Positions 50,581 to 57,097 of a stretch of 57,097 bases of DNA are shown piece after piece. The position numbers were made by a program, and so were the translations under genes. This DNA comes from an uncultured Pelagibacteraceae bacterium. Lineage in GTDB: Bacteria; Pseudomonadota; Alphaproteobacteria; Pelagibacterales; Pelagibacteraceae. The stretch lies in NCBI GenBank assembly GCA_902528135.1, contig CABZRS010000004.1, positions 1-57,097 on the forward strand, in the 5' to 3' direction. How positions within the stretch are numbered: the stretch's first letter is position 1; every line of letters starts with the position of its first letter. The notes beneath the pieces were generated by a model. That model did not search any database, had not been told where the DNA came from, and saw only the letters and a list, made by a program, of their open reading frames with translations.

Positions 50581-51047
50581 TAATCTTTCAGTACTGGAAA
50601 AACTGGATTAGATTTTTGAAAAAGTTTTTGATATTCCTGCTTTATGCATCTGTTAGAAATAAATTCAATTTTTTCATTGTCAGCAATCGCTTGAGCTTCC
50701 TCACTATGAATTCCATATTGTAACCATAATACTTTAGTTCCTTTTTTAATTGCTTCTTTTGCAATGCCTACTGCTTCGTTTGAAGGTCTAAAAACATCAA
50801 CTATATCGATCTCTTCTTTGATTTTATCCAAACTTTCAACCATTGGTTCACCATTTATAACTTCACCTACTGCAAAAGGGTTTATGGGTATCACTTTATA
50901 ACCAAAGTTTTGCATATACTTCATGACTACATTTGCTGGCTTTCTTTTAAGATTTTTTTTATCTTCCCCTTTTTTTTCCGAACTAACACCAATCATTGCA
51001 ATGACTTTTGATTTTCTTAAAATAGATTTAATTTGATCATCATTCAT
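50580..51047 (-). CDS. CoA-binding domain protein (YccU-like)
   Basis: A 155-residue CoA_binding (Rossmann) protein. The ATG at 51047 is chosen over the TTG at 51053. It contains VIAMIGVSSEKK, KPANVVMKYMQNFGYKVIPINP, DIVDVFRPSNEAVGIAKEAI, KVLWLQYGIHSEEAQAIA and the Cys-containing SNRCIKQEYQKL end. Such small proteins bind CoA or nucleotides; function unproven. Ends on the ATG of the flavodoxin gene. Next to the crotonase-fold gene. Confidence 0.85.
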   Translation of the reverse strand: MNDDQIKSILRKSKVIAMIGVSSEKKGEDKKNLKRKPANVVMKYMQNFGYKVIPINPFAVGEVINGEPMVESLDKIKEEIDIVDVFRPSNEAVGIAKEAIKKGTKVLWLQYGIHSEEAQAIADNEKIEFISNRCIKQEYQKLFQKSNPVFPVLKD

Positions 51048-51062
51048 AAGCAAAATTAATTA

Positions 51063-51836
51063 TTATTTATTTTTCCAATTAGGTTTTCTTTTTTGTAAGA
51101 AAGCTGATATTCCTTCTTTTGCATCTTGAGAAGCCATATTCAAAGTCATCATTTTACTTGTAAATTTGTATGCATCTCCTAATGGCATTTCTAATTGTTT
51201 ATAGAAAGCTTGCTTACCAATTTTAATTGTTAAATTTGATTTTGAAGAAATAGTTTTTGCAATTTTTAAAACTTCTGAATTAAGTTTTTTACCTGGATAA
51301 CAATCATTTATTAAACCAATATCTTTTGCATATTTAGCGTTTATTGGCTCACCAGTTAAAAGCATCTTCATCATAATTTTTCTAGTCACTTTTCTACTAA
51401 CAGCAACCATTGGTGTACTGCAAAACAAGCCAATATTTACACCAGGTGTTGCAAATGTAGCTGTTGTTGTACTATAAGCCAGATCGCAACTCGCAGCTAA
51501 TTGGCAGCCTGCTGCATAAGCTGCGCCGTGAACTTTTGCAATGACTGGTTTTTTGCCCTCTACGATTTTCATCATTAATTTTGAGCACAAATTAAATAAT
51601 TTTAAGTGATTTGATCTATTTTTTATTCCTCCAACTTCTTTTAAATTATGACCTGCACTGAAACCTTTACCTGATCCTTCTAAAATTATTACCCTAGTAT
51701 TATTGTCTTTATCAAGTTTAATAAAAGTTTTTAAAAGATCTCTCAACGTTTTAAATGATAATGAATTATACGTTTTTGGATCATTAATTATTAAATTGGT
51801 TATACCATTGCCTAATTTTTTGATCTTAACATTCAT
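51063..51836 (-). CDS. Crotonase-fold protein (enoyl-CoA hydratase-like, ECHDC3-type) lacking catalytic acids
   Basis: A 257-residue crotonase-fold protein. GKGFSAGHNLKEV is the CoA-binding oxyanion segment and HGAAYAAGCQLAASCDLAYS the second. In enoyl-CoA hydratase the two catalytic Glu lie in GCELA and PEI; here they are Gln (GCQLA) and Gly (PGV). So a hydratase reaction is unlikely. The closest pattern is the ECHDC3-like branch. It may be a hydrolase, decarboxylase or binding protein for an acyl-CoA. The adjacent CoA-binding gene is consistent with CoA-ester chemistry. Confidence 0.83.
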   Translation of the reverse strand: MNVKIKKLGNGITNLIINDPKTYNSLSFKTLRDLLKTFIKLDKDNNTRVIILEGSGKGFSAGHNLKEVGGIKNRSNHLKLFNLCSKLMMKIVEGKKPVIAKVHGAAYAAGCQLAASCDLAYSTTTATFATPGVNIGLFCSTPMVAVSRKVTRKIMMKMLLTGEPINAKYAKDIGLINDCYPGKKLNSEVLKIAKTISSKSNLTIKIGKQAFYKQLEMPLGDAYKFTSKMMTLNMASQDAKEGISAFLQKRKPNWKNK

Positions 51837-51852
51837 AATGAATTTGTTTTTC

Positions 51853-52227
51853 CTATTTTAGCTTGCCGTCTTCTCTCATTTTAGCTCTTATTTTGGTAGC
51901 AGAAATTTTTTGTATTTCCTCAGATAAGACAATTTCTTCAATTTTATAACCTACGCCCCTTCCATAACATATATTTGTTATATTTGGGACCATCATTACT
52001 TTAAATCTACCCTCAAATTCTGGGTTTAATTTATCTTCTATATTTTTTTTTACTGTTTCAAAATCAAAAGGGTTATCATCAACACCCTGAACATCTCTAA
52101 TTTGAATACAAACTTGACCAGTTTTTTTTATAATTTCTTTAAATAAAGTGTAGTGACCCTCGTGGAAAGGTTGCCATCTTCCAAGCATCTGTGCAGTTGG
52201 TTTTTTATTATCCCATTCATAACTCAT
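51853..52227 (-). CDS. HxGH nucleotidyltransferase (adenylyl/cytidylyltransferase-like)
   Basis: A 124-residue protein of the NMN/pantetheine-phosphate/glycerol-3-phosphate nucleotidyltransferase fold. LGRWQPFHEGHYTLF (15-29) holds the HEGH motif (22-25), and ISATKIRAKM (about 109-118) is the second nucleotide-binding motif. The protein is shorter than NMN adenylyltransferases. It overlaps the kinase gene by four bases (ATGA). The pair would phosphorylate and then activate, or activate and then phosphorylate, one small molecule; the order cannot be told. Substrate unknown. Confidence 0.82.
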   Translation of the reverse strand: MSYEWDNKKPTAQMLGRWQPFHEGHYTLFKEIIKKTGQVCIQIRDVQGVDDNPFDFETVKKNIEDKLNPEFEGRFKVMMVPNITNICYGRGVGYKIEEIVLSEEIQKISATKIRAKMREDGKLK

Positions 52228-52634
52228 TGGACTATATCCTTTATAATTTTTTCAGCCCAAACAGTAGCATCTTGAGACGTTACATGAAAATCATATTTTT
52301 CAGGCTTAATAAACATCTGATTTGTGTCTTCAAATCTTCCTTCTTTAATTGTATCTACCCAAATTATATAATCTGCAGGAAATAAACTCCTTGCTTCAGG
52401 TGTAGGACAAATAAAATCAGCAACTACAAAATTACCTTCACTTTTTAATTTCAATGCAAAATCTGCCATTCTTTTTGCTTGTCTTTTTCTTCCTTCTTCT
52501 GAGAAATCCCAATCATCTGCAGCTTTTCTAACTTCGTCTGCATTTAATCTTTTTGCATTGAGTTTTGGAGCCAGTTGTTCAGCCAAAGTCGTTTTGCCTG
52601 CTCCAGGCAGACCCATAATTAAAATTATTTTCAT
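52224..52634 (-). CDS. APS kinase-like P-loop kinase
   Basis: A 136-residue protein. Walker A is GLPGAGKTT (8-16); LNADEVR (35-41) parallels the DGDNVR of adenylylsulfate kinase, and FVVADFICPTPEARSLF parallels SFISPFRADR. The lid of true APS kinase (a CExRDPKGLYKKAR type segment) and its C-terminal motif are missing, so its target is probably not adenylylsulfate. The next gene, a nucleotidyltransferase, overlaps by four bases. The two likely act on the same compound. Confidence 0.8.
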   Translation of the reverse strand: MKIILIMGLPGAGKTTLAEQLAPKLNAKRLNADEVRKAADDWDFSEEGRKRQAKRMADFALKLKSEGNFVVADFICPTPEARSLFPADYIIWVDTIKEGRFEDTNQMFIKPEKYDFHVTSQDATVWAEKIIKDIVQ

Positions 52635-52642
52635 TTTGAAAA

Positions 52643-53083
52643 TTATAGCATTTGAATACCTACACCAGTCTTTGGATAGGTATAAAGATTATAATTTGCA
52701 CAAAGTTCATCACCTGGTTTTAGATCTTTTATTGATACCATAAAAAAGTATTTAGCATCAGGTTTTTCTAATAAATTGTAATACATATTTTCTAAATTAT
52801 CATCGTTATCGTTAAATTTTTTTGCTTTAACAGTTGGATCAATTGGATCACCAAATTTTAAAGTCGGTAAAACATTTGATACTAATCTTTGAATTGTTGG
52901 ACTATCTGAGTGATTATAAAAACCACCTAACGGGGTTCTAATATATTTATTTTCGAATTGTTCGTCTCTAATATGTGTAATACCAATAAAAGTATTTGCT
53001 TTTATTTCCTTTGTTGCAAATAAACCAAGACCTTCTATTGGAGAATGCTTAATTGTAAGTTCATCTGGTAATGGTCTATACAT
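52643..53083 (-). CDS. SET-domain protein (protein lysine methyltransferase-like)
   Basis: A 146-residue protein made of a bare SET domain. SPIEGLGLFATKEIKANTFIG is the N-terminal SET strand, FYNHSDSPTIQR holds the NHS motif that binds S-adenosylmethionine, and LKPGDELCANYNLY is the closing motif with the catalytic Tyr. No pre-SET or post-SET Cys clusters are seen. Free-standing bacterial SET proteins methylate lysines of other proteins. It sits between the Rieske oxygenase and kinase genes. Target unknown. Confidence 0.85.
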   Translation of the reverse strand: MYRPLPDELTIKHSPIEGLGLFATKEIKANTFIGITHIRDEQFENKYIRTPLGGFYNHSDSPTIQRLVSNVLPTLKFGDPIDPTVKAKKFNDNDDNLENMYYNLLEKPDAKYFFMVSIKDLKPGDELCANYNLYTYPKTGVGIQML

Positions 53084-53096
53084 AAATTTTCACTTC

Positions 53097-54272
53097 CTAC
53101 ACAAGATTTGATGATACCCACTTGTGAAATTGATGAGTGGGATTATCCATATCGGGAGAAAAATTTCCACCATTATATGCATTGGAATTGCGGCCTATTT
53201 GCATCCGCTGAATAATATCTACATCTTCTTTTTGAATGTCTTCCCACAATTTATAATTTTGTTTTCTCAATGATTTAAATTTTTCAGATTTAGCAGCTTT
53301 TTCACCGACATAATATATCTCCATATGTTCTAAAGTATTTTCATGATCTATTGGCTCTAGCCAATATGCATAATAATGATCTTTATGAATGCCTAACATA
53401 ACATTAGGAAAGAGAGCAACATACTCTGCAATATTCTCTTTATTTTTTGGCCAATTAGGAAAGCTTGGAAATTTTTCCTTTCCTTTAAATTTAGGATTAT
53501 AATTTATTGTTCCTTGTCCAGCAAATCGATTGGGTAAACCTTGAATATGATAATGATCATTTATTTTGGAATATTCATTTAATCCAGGGTGTACCCATGG
53601 TAAATGATAACTCTCACAATAATTTTCAATTGCAAATTTCCAATTACATTTTGCTTTTAATTTAAAGTATCCAAAATCATTAGCATGATTTATTAACTCT
53701 CTATCTTTGCTTGTCCAAAATTTAGACCATCTTTCATCTAAGGGTTTGATATATTTTTTAAAAGGAATTTGATTGTTGCTAATATTTACAATAATTAAAT
53801 CAAGCCAAACATAAGATTTTATTTCTTTAAGATTGCTTTTAGATTTATCGAACTTTGAACTTTGATGTTTATTCATGCCCCCAATATGAGGAGTTGCTAC
53901 CAATTCTCCATCCGCTGTATAAGACCAGGAATGGTAAGGACATCTGATTACATTTCTGATGTTGCAAGGTTTATCTACAAGCTTTACACCTCTATGACTA
54001 CATACATTATGAAAAACTTTAATTTTATTTTTTTTATTTCTTACTATAAGCAATGGTAGACCTAAAAGGTCAAATGGCTTTACATCTCCTGTTTTTGGCA
54101 GAGAGCTAGCTGTACCAATTACTGTCCATTTATCCTCAAAAAGTTTTTTTCTTTCTATTAAAGTGTATTCTTTATTTGTGTAACATTCATTTGGCAGACC
54201 ATGAGCTTTGCTAATGGGCTTCTTAACAATTTCTAATTTTTTCTTATCTATAATCTTATAAATTTCTGACAT
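53097..54272 (-). CDS. Rieske non-heme iron oxygenase, alpha subunit
   Basis: A 391-residue ring-hydroxylating-type oxygenase. The Rieske cluster ligands are Cys91, His93, Cys111 and His114 (CSHRG, CPYHSW). The catalytic iron site has His223 and His228 in ENYCESYHLPWVH and an Asp in DVDIIQRMQIG. The family includes choline, glycine betaine and carnitine monooxygenases, stachydrine demethylase and aromatic oxygenases. The position near methylated-amine genes suggests a quaternary amine, but no reductase partner gene is seen beside it. It overlaps the methyltransferase gene by one base. Confidence 0.86.
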   Translation of the reverse strand: MSEIYKIIDKKKLEIVKKPISKAHGLPNECYTNKEYTLIERKKLFEDKWTVIGTASSLPKTGDVKPFDLLGLPLLIVRNKKNKIKVFHNVCSHRGVKLVDKPCNIRNVIRCPYHSWSYTADGELVATPHIGGMNKHQSSKFDKSKSNLKEIKSYVWLDLIIVNISNNQIPFKKYIKPLDERWSKFWTSKDRELINHANDFGYFKLKAKCNWKFAIENYCESYHLPWVHPGLNEYSKINDHYHIQGLPNRFAGQGTINYNPKFKGKEKFPSFPNWPKNKENIAEYVALFPNVMLGIHKDHYYAYWLEPIDHENTLEHMEIYYVGEKAAKSEKFKSLRKQNYKLWEDIQKEDVDIIQRMQIGRNSNAYNGGNFSPDMDNPTHQFHKWVSSNLV

Positions 54273-54901
54273 TATTTAGTCACTTCATATAGACCCAGCC
54301 ATGCATTGACATCTTTACTTGCTATATAATCTGACTTGAAAAATTCTAACTCTTTCCACTTTCTTTCTTCCTTTAATGTTTGAATTTTTTTATCAAAGCC
54401 ATACTCTTCATAAATGCCTTCATTAATTGTGAAGCAAATAAGACCTTTATCTTTTGTGATCCTTATAAATTCATCAAGTGCTGGTGGTTTTACATGGCCA
54501 AAAGTAAATGTTCCAACGCACGTTAATGCATCATATTCATTGTCTTTTTCATTTATTGGTTTATTTAAATCTACCTTATCTAATTTTTTATATAGATTGT
54601 TTGGAACTAAATCTAAAAGTTTTTGTGATAAATCAGCACCATAAAAGTCAGAAAAACCATATTTTTTTAATTCTAAACCAACTAAGCCTGTGCCACATCC
54701 AGCATCGTAAATTTTTATATTTTTTTCTTTTTGGTATTTTGCAAATACCTCTGAAGTTTCTTTTGGACCTGTATAATTCCAATCAAGCATGTCTTTGTCA
54801 TATTTATTGTTTAGTCCCCATTCATCGTAGAATTCCATAACCTCTTTTGTTTTTTCAAGTTTGTAAATGGGTACTTTGTTTCCAACGTCTTTCTGAGCCA
54901 T
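54272..54901 (-). CDS. Class I SAM-dependent methyltransferase
   Basis: A 209-residue Rossmann-fold methyltransferase. The SAM motif is IYDAGCGTGLVGLELKKYG (about 64-82), followed by FYGADLSQKLLDL (motif II) and YDALTCVGTFTFGHV (motif IV). The N-terminal WGLNNKYDKDMLDWNYTGP resembles Williams-Beuren/WBSCR27-type methyltransferases. It is the first gene of the minus-strand run and overlaps the Rieske gene. Substrate unknown. Confidence 0.86.
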   Translation of the reverse strand: MAQKDVGNKVPIYKLEKTKEVMEFYDEWGLNNKYDKDMLDWNYTGPKETSEVFAKYQKEKNIKIYDAGCGTGLVGLELKKYGFSDFYGADLSQKLLDLVPNNLYKKLDKVDLNKPINEKDNEYDALTCVGTFTFGHVKPPALDEFIRITKDKGLICFTINEGIYEEYGFDKKIQTLKEERKWKELEFFKSDYIASKDVNAWLGLYEVTK

Positions 54902-54976
54902 ATAATTTAATATTTTTTAACAATTTATTTATAAATTTACAGAGCACAAAGACAATTTACATACAACTCCAAGTTG

Positions 54977-54986
54977 AAACTAGTTT
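54977..54986. promoter_or_regulatory. AAACTAGTTT palindrome in the divergent proX promoter region
   Basis: AAACTAGTTT is a 10-bp palindrome midway in the 142-base gap between the methyltransferase gene and proX, upstream of the candidate -10 of proX. It could be an operator. Short palindromes of AT-rich type can arise by chance, so the assignment is weak. Confidence 0.25.
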
Positions 54987-55017
54987 GCAATTTAACTATC
55001 TATGTGTTCTGATGAAA

Positions 55018-55023
55018 TATAAT
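55018..55023 (+). promoter_or_regulatory. Candidate -10 box of proX
   Basis: TATAAT lies 20 bases before the proX ATG. No clear -35 hexamer is seen at the expected distance. If used, the leader would be only about fourteen bases and begin just before the ribosome site. Confidence 0.45.
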
Positions 55024-55032
55024 TAATTAACT

Positions 55033-55037
55033 AGGAG
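55033..55037 (+). promoter_or_regulatory. Shine-Dalgarno site of proX
   Basis: AGGAG lies six bases before the proX ATG. It fixes the start and is one of the few consensus ribosome sites in the window. Confidence 0.8.
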
Positions 55038-55043
55038 ATAATA

Positions 55044-56054
55044 ATGAAATTAAAAAGAATATTACTTTCTGCATTATTTGTTTTAGGCGTTACATCGTAC
55101 GGTAATGTTGCTAATGCAAAATGTGGGGACATTAGTATTGCAAATATGAACTGGGCTTCTGCCAACTTAATGGCTGAAGTTGACAAAATCATATTAGAAG
55201 AAGGTTATGGATGTAATGTGGAATTGGTGCCAGGTGCAACTCAACCAACTTTTGCATCTATGCAAGAAAAAGGTGAACCAGATATTGCTCCAGAATTTTG
55301 GGCAAATGCTGCAAAAGTTGAATTAGAAGCTGCTGTAGCTGAAGGACGACTTCATTCAATTAATAAAGCACCAATTACAGGTTTAGGTGAAGGTTGGTGG
55401 GTATTGCCAGCAACTTTAGAAAAGCATCCAGAACTTACAACTGCAGATGCAATATTAGAGAGACCTGATTTATTTCCACACCCAGAAGATCCATCAAAAG
55501 GTGGTTTTCATATATGTCCTCCAGGATGGAACTGTGAATTAAGTAACAGAAACCATTTTAGAGCATGGGGAATGGAAGCAAAAGGTTGGGCTATAGTAGA
55601 AACTGGATCAGCTGCAGGTCTTGATGGTTCAATCGCTAAAGCTGCAGAAAGAGGTGAAAACTGGTTTGGTTACTACTGGTCACCAACTGCTATAATTGGA
55701 AAATATGGAATGATAGCTGTAGATATGGGTGAGTACGCTGGTAAAGATAACTGGGATAATTGTTTATCAAAACCAGAGCAAGAGTGTGCTAATCCTTTAA
55801 AATCTTCATGGGTTAAATCTGAAGTTTATTCAGTCGCAACTGACAATTACAAAAAAACTGCTGGAAAAGAAGGTATGGATTATCTTAAGAAAAGAACGTA
55901 CCCTGGTCCAGTTATGAATGGAATGTTAGTTTGGATGGGAGAAAACCAAGCTGAAGGTGCAGATGCAGCTATTGAATTCTTAAAAACACAAGAAGACGTT
56001 TGGACTAAGTGGGTAACAAGTTCAGCTGCTGAAAAAATCAAAAAAGCACTATAA
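55044..56054 (+). CDS. proX: Glycine betaine/TMAO-type ABC transporter substrate-binding protein
   Basis: A 336-residue periplasmic binding protein with a signal peptide (to about residue 25, ending ANA). It belongs to the OpuAC/ProX family: DISIANMNWASANLMAEVDK, EFWANAAKVELE, GEGWWVLP and FGYYWSPTAIIGKYG carry the Trp and Tyr residues that form a cage around quaternary ammonium groups. Related proteins bind glycine betaine, proline betaine or trimethylamine N-oxide (TmoX). Ligand choice cannot be read by eye. It is the first gene of the transporter and is followed by a strong hairpin. The divergent Rieske and dehydrogenase genes fit a methylated-amine diet. Confidence 0.9.
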   Translation: MKLKRILLSALFVLGVTSYGNVANAKCGDISIANMNWASANLMAEVDKIILEEGYGCNVELVPGATQPTFASMQEKGEPDIAPEFWANAAKVELEAAVAEGRLHSINKAPITGLGEGWWVLPATLEKHPELTTADAILERPDLFPHPEDPSKGGFHICPPGWNCELSNRNHFRAWGMEAKGWAIVETGSAAGLDGSIAKAAERGENWFGYYWSPTAIIGKYGMIAVDMGEYAGKDNWDNCLSKPEQECANPLKSSWVKSEVYSVATDNYKKTAGKEGMDYLKKRTYPGPVMNGMLVWMGENQAEGADAAIEFLKTQEDVWTKWVTSSAAEKIKKAL

Positions 56055-56068
56055 TTAGTGTAAAGATT

Positions 56069-56095
56069 ACTGAACCCGTTTATAACGGGTTCAGT
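56069..56095 (+). other. Perfect 12-bp hairpin between proX and proW (mRNA stabiliser or attenuator)
   Basis: ACTGAACCCGTT (56069-56080) and AACGGGTTCAGT (56084-56095) form a perfect stem with a three-base TAT loop. No T tract follows on the plus strand, so it is less likely a terminator than a barrier to 3' exonucleases that protects proX message. It lies fourteen bases after the proX stop and seven before proW. Confidence 0.75.
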
Positions 56096-56102
56096 TAAAA
56101 AA

Positions 56103-56987
56103 ATGGATTTCTTAAATTCGATACCTGTAATGGATAGAACAGCTCTTAGGGAGCTGAAAAAGGGTATTGATTTAAGTTTTAAAGAGTTTTCAAGAGCTTA
56201 TGGAGATGGAATAGAAAGTTTTTTTGATCCACTACTATATTTTTTAATTTGGTTAGAAAAGTTATTAGTAAATAGTCCTTGGCCTTTAGTCATAGGAGCA
56301 TTTGCTTTGTTGGCTTGGATTGGTTCAAGAAGTACTAAGCTAGTGATAGGAACTGTAATTTGTTTTTTAGTTATAGGTTATTTTGGGATGTGGAAAAATT
56401 GTATGGCAACTGTTGCTATAATTTCTGTTTCTACACTTGTCTGTATTGTTGTTGGAATACCAATTGGAGTATTAATGTCAAAATCAAGTAGAGCAGAAAA
56501 AACTATTCTACCTGTATTGGACATGATGCAAACAATTCCAAGTTTTGTATATCTAATTCCAATAATTATGCTTTTGGGTATTGGAAAAGTCCCTGGTCTT
56601 CTAGCAGTATGCATATATGCTTTACCTCCAGTAGTCAGGCTAACAAATCTTGGAATTAGAGAAGTAGATAAAGAAACACTTGAGGCGAGTGAAGCATTTG
56701 GTGCAACCCCAATGCAAAAATTAAAATCTGTACAAATTCCTTTATCCTTACCCACAATATTTGCTGGAATAAACCAAACAATTATGATGGCTTTGGCAAT
56801 GGTGGTAATAGCATCGATGATTGGGGTAAAAGGTCTTGGAGTACCTATTTTACAAGCTATTTCAAATCAGTATTTGGCGCTTGGAATGATGAATGGACTG
56901 GCTATAGTAGCTTTAGCAATTATCTTTGATAGGGTTACTCAGAAGTATGGTGAGAGAATTCAAAAGCACAGAGGTCAGAAAAAATAG
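56103..56987 (+). CDS. proW: Glycine betaine/TMAO-type ABC transporter permease
   Basis: A 294-residue membrane protein of the ProW/OpuAB type with about six or seven segments. The EAA loop is GIREVDKETLEASEAFGATPMQKLKSVQIPLS. An N-terminal extension of about 45 residues precedes the first segment. It forms the channel for the ligand carried by ProX. The ATPase gene (proV) is not directly downstream in this window. Confidence 0.92.
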   Translation: MDFLNSIPVMDRTALRELKKGIDLSFKEFSRAYGDGIESFFDPLLYFLIWLEKLLVNSPWPLVIGAFALLAWIGSRSTKLVIGTVICFLVIGYFGMWKNCMATVAIISVSTLVCIVVGIPIGVLMSKSSRAEKTILPVLDMMQTIPSFVYLIPIIMLLGIGKVPGLLAVCIYALPPVVRLTNLGIREVDKETLEASEAFGATPMQKLKSVQIPLSLPTIFAGINQTIMMALAMVVIASMIGVKGLGVPILQAISNQYLALGMMNGLAIVALAIIFDRVTQKYGERIQKHRGQKK

Positions 56988-57049
56988 CTCTGACATTTTA
57001 GCTTACGATTTTTCTAGACAGACATTTTAAAATAAATAATTATTCAAAA

Positions 57050-57097
57050 ATGAATTTTTCATTAGAAATTGGACCTCACACAGATCTTGATACTTTG
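57050..57097 (+). CDS. Start of an unidentified gene (partial, cut by window edge)
   Basis: An ATG at 57050 opens a frame to the window end, giving MNFSLEIGPHTDLDTL. It follows proW by 62 bases on the same strand. The start does not look like the ATPase ProV. The pattern FSLEI faintly recalls the first strand of methylenetetrahydrofolate reductase-type proteins, but sixteen residues are too few to name it. Confidence 0.35.
   Translation, partial: MNFSLEIGPHTDLDTL

Noticed and set aside
54508-54840. 110-residue open frame on the plus strand
   Set aside because: Antisense to the methyltransferase gene, His/Leu/Phe-rich shadow; no ribosome site.
1-57097. tRNA, rRNA, CRISPR, transposon or prophage features
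   Set aside because: All gaps were read. None shows a cloverleaf, repeated spacers, terminal inverted repeats with a transposase, or phage genes.

Overview
The window is very AT-rich and tightly packed. Neighbouring genes touch or overlap (many TAATG and ATGA junctions), convergent genes share bases (810-1484/1477-1872, 5300-6193/6190-7530), and no gap without a gene exceeds about 165 bases. Proteins are Lys/Asn/Ile-rich, and the content is dominated by transporters with binding proteins, TRAP and iron ABC uptake, glycine-cleavage-T-fused dimethylglycine-dehydrogenase-like enzymes, an AcuI-like reductase and betaine-type transport. This fits a streamlined marine alphaproteobacterium of the SAR11/Pelagibacter type. 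That assignment is inferred from style and gene content, not from a marker gene. I see no rRNA, tRNA, CRISPR array, insertion sequence or phage gene.

Layout. 1-5234: housekeeping and orphan genes (a cut-off hydroxyacid dehydrogenase, family 5 uracil-DNA glycosylase, YbgC thioesterase, a 45-residue membrane peptide, a DUF3047 protein, a zinc alcohol dehydrogenase and an NCS1 permease). 5300-12684: an EamA exporter, then a TRAP transporter (dctP, a terminator-like hairpin, dctQ, dctM) downstream of a hydroxyisobutyrate-type dehydrogenase, an aldehyde dehydrogenase and an SDR, which looks like uptake plus oxidation of an unknown organic acid. 12702-15041: an FKBP-rhodanese fusion and a Baeyer-Villiger-type monooxygenase. 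15122-21128 (+): a GMC choline-dehydrogenase-like enzyme, TerC, an SDR, an M23 peptidase, an FAH/hydratase-like protein, an M24 hydrolase without metal ligands, and an unrecognised small gene with its own terminator. 21183-29069 (-): cupin, SOUL, NAD-binding protein, aminotransferase, small basic protein, secreted histidine phosphatase, TPR protein, TldD/PmbA pair and a haloacetate-dehalogenase-like hydrolase. 29175-31279 (+): GMP reductase and a tartrate/D-malate-type dehydrogenase.

31281-41993 (-): an AEC permease, a TauD-like dioxygenase translationally coupled to a large FAD-GcvT oxidoreductase, then an iron(III) ABC system (fbpA, small CxxC protein, peroxiredoxin, fbpB, fbpC) behind a 19-bp palindromic iron-type operator, and an acuI-lysR pair. 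42007-43531: folE, hisI and a DUF2237 gene.

43532-54901 (-): a long run linking a Rieske oxygenase, a methyltransferase, a SET-domain protein, an APS-kinase-like P-loop kinase coupled to an HxGH nucleotidyltransferase, a crotonase without its catalytic acids, a CoA-binding protein, a flavodoxin-fold reductase and small orphan proteins with a second FAD-GcvT dehydrogenase, EtfB, EtfA and ETF-quinone oxidoreductase. Divergent from it (55044-56987, +) are the binding protein and permease of a glycine-betaine/TMAO-type ABC transporter. Together these suggest import of methylated amines, oxidative demethylation with one-carbon transfer to folate, and electrons passed through ETF to the quinone pool. 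The kinase/nucleotidyltransferase/SET/Rieske stretch is the least explained part.

A recurring layout: all three substrate-binding-protein genes (dctP, fbpA, proX) have a strong purine-rich ribosome site and a strong hairpin downstream, before the membrane-component genes. This would favour excess binding protein.
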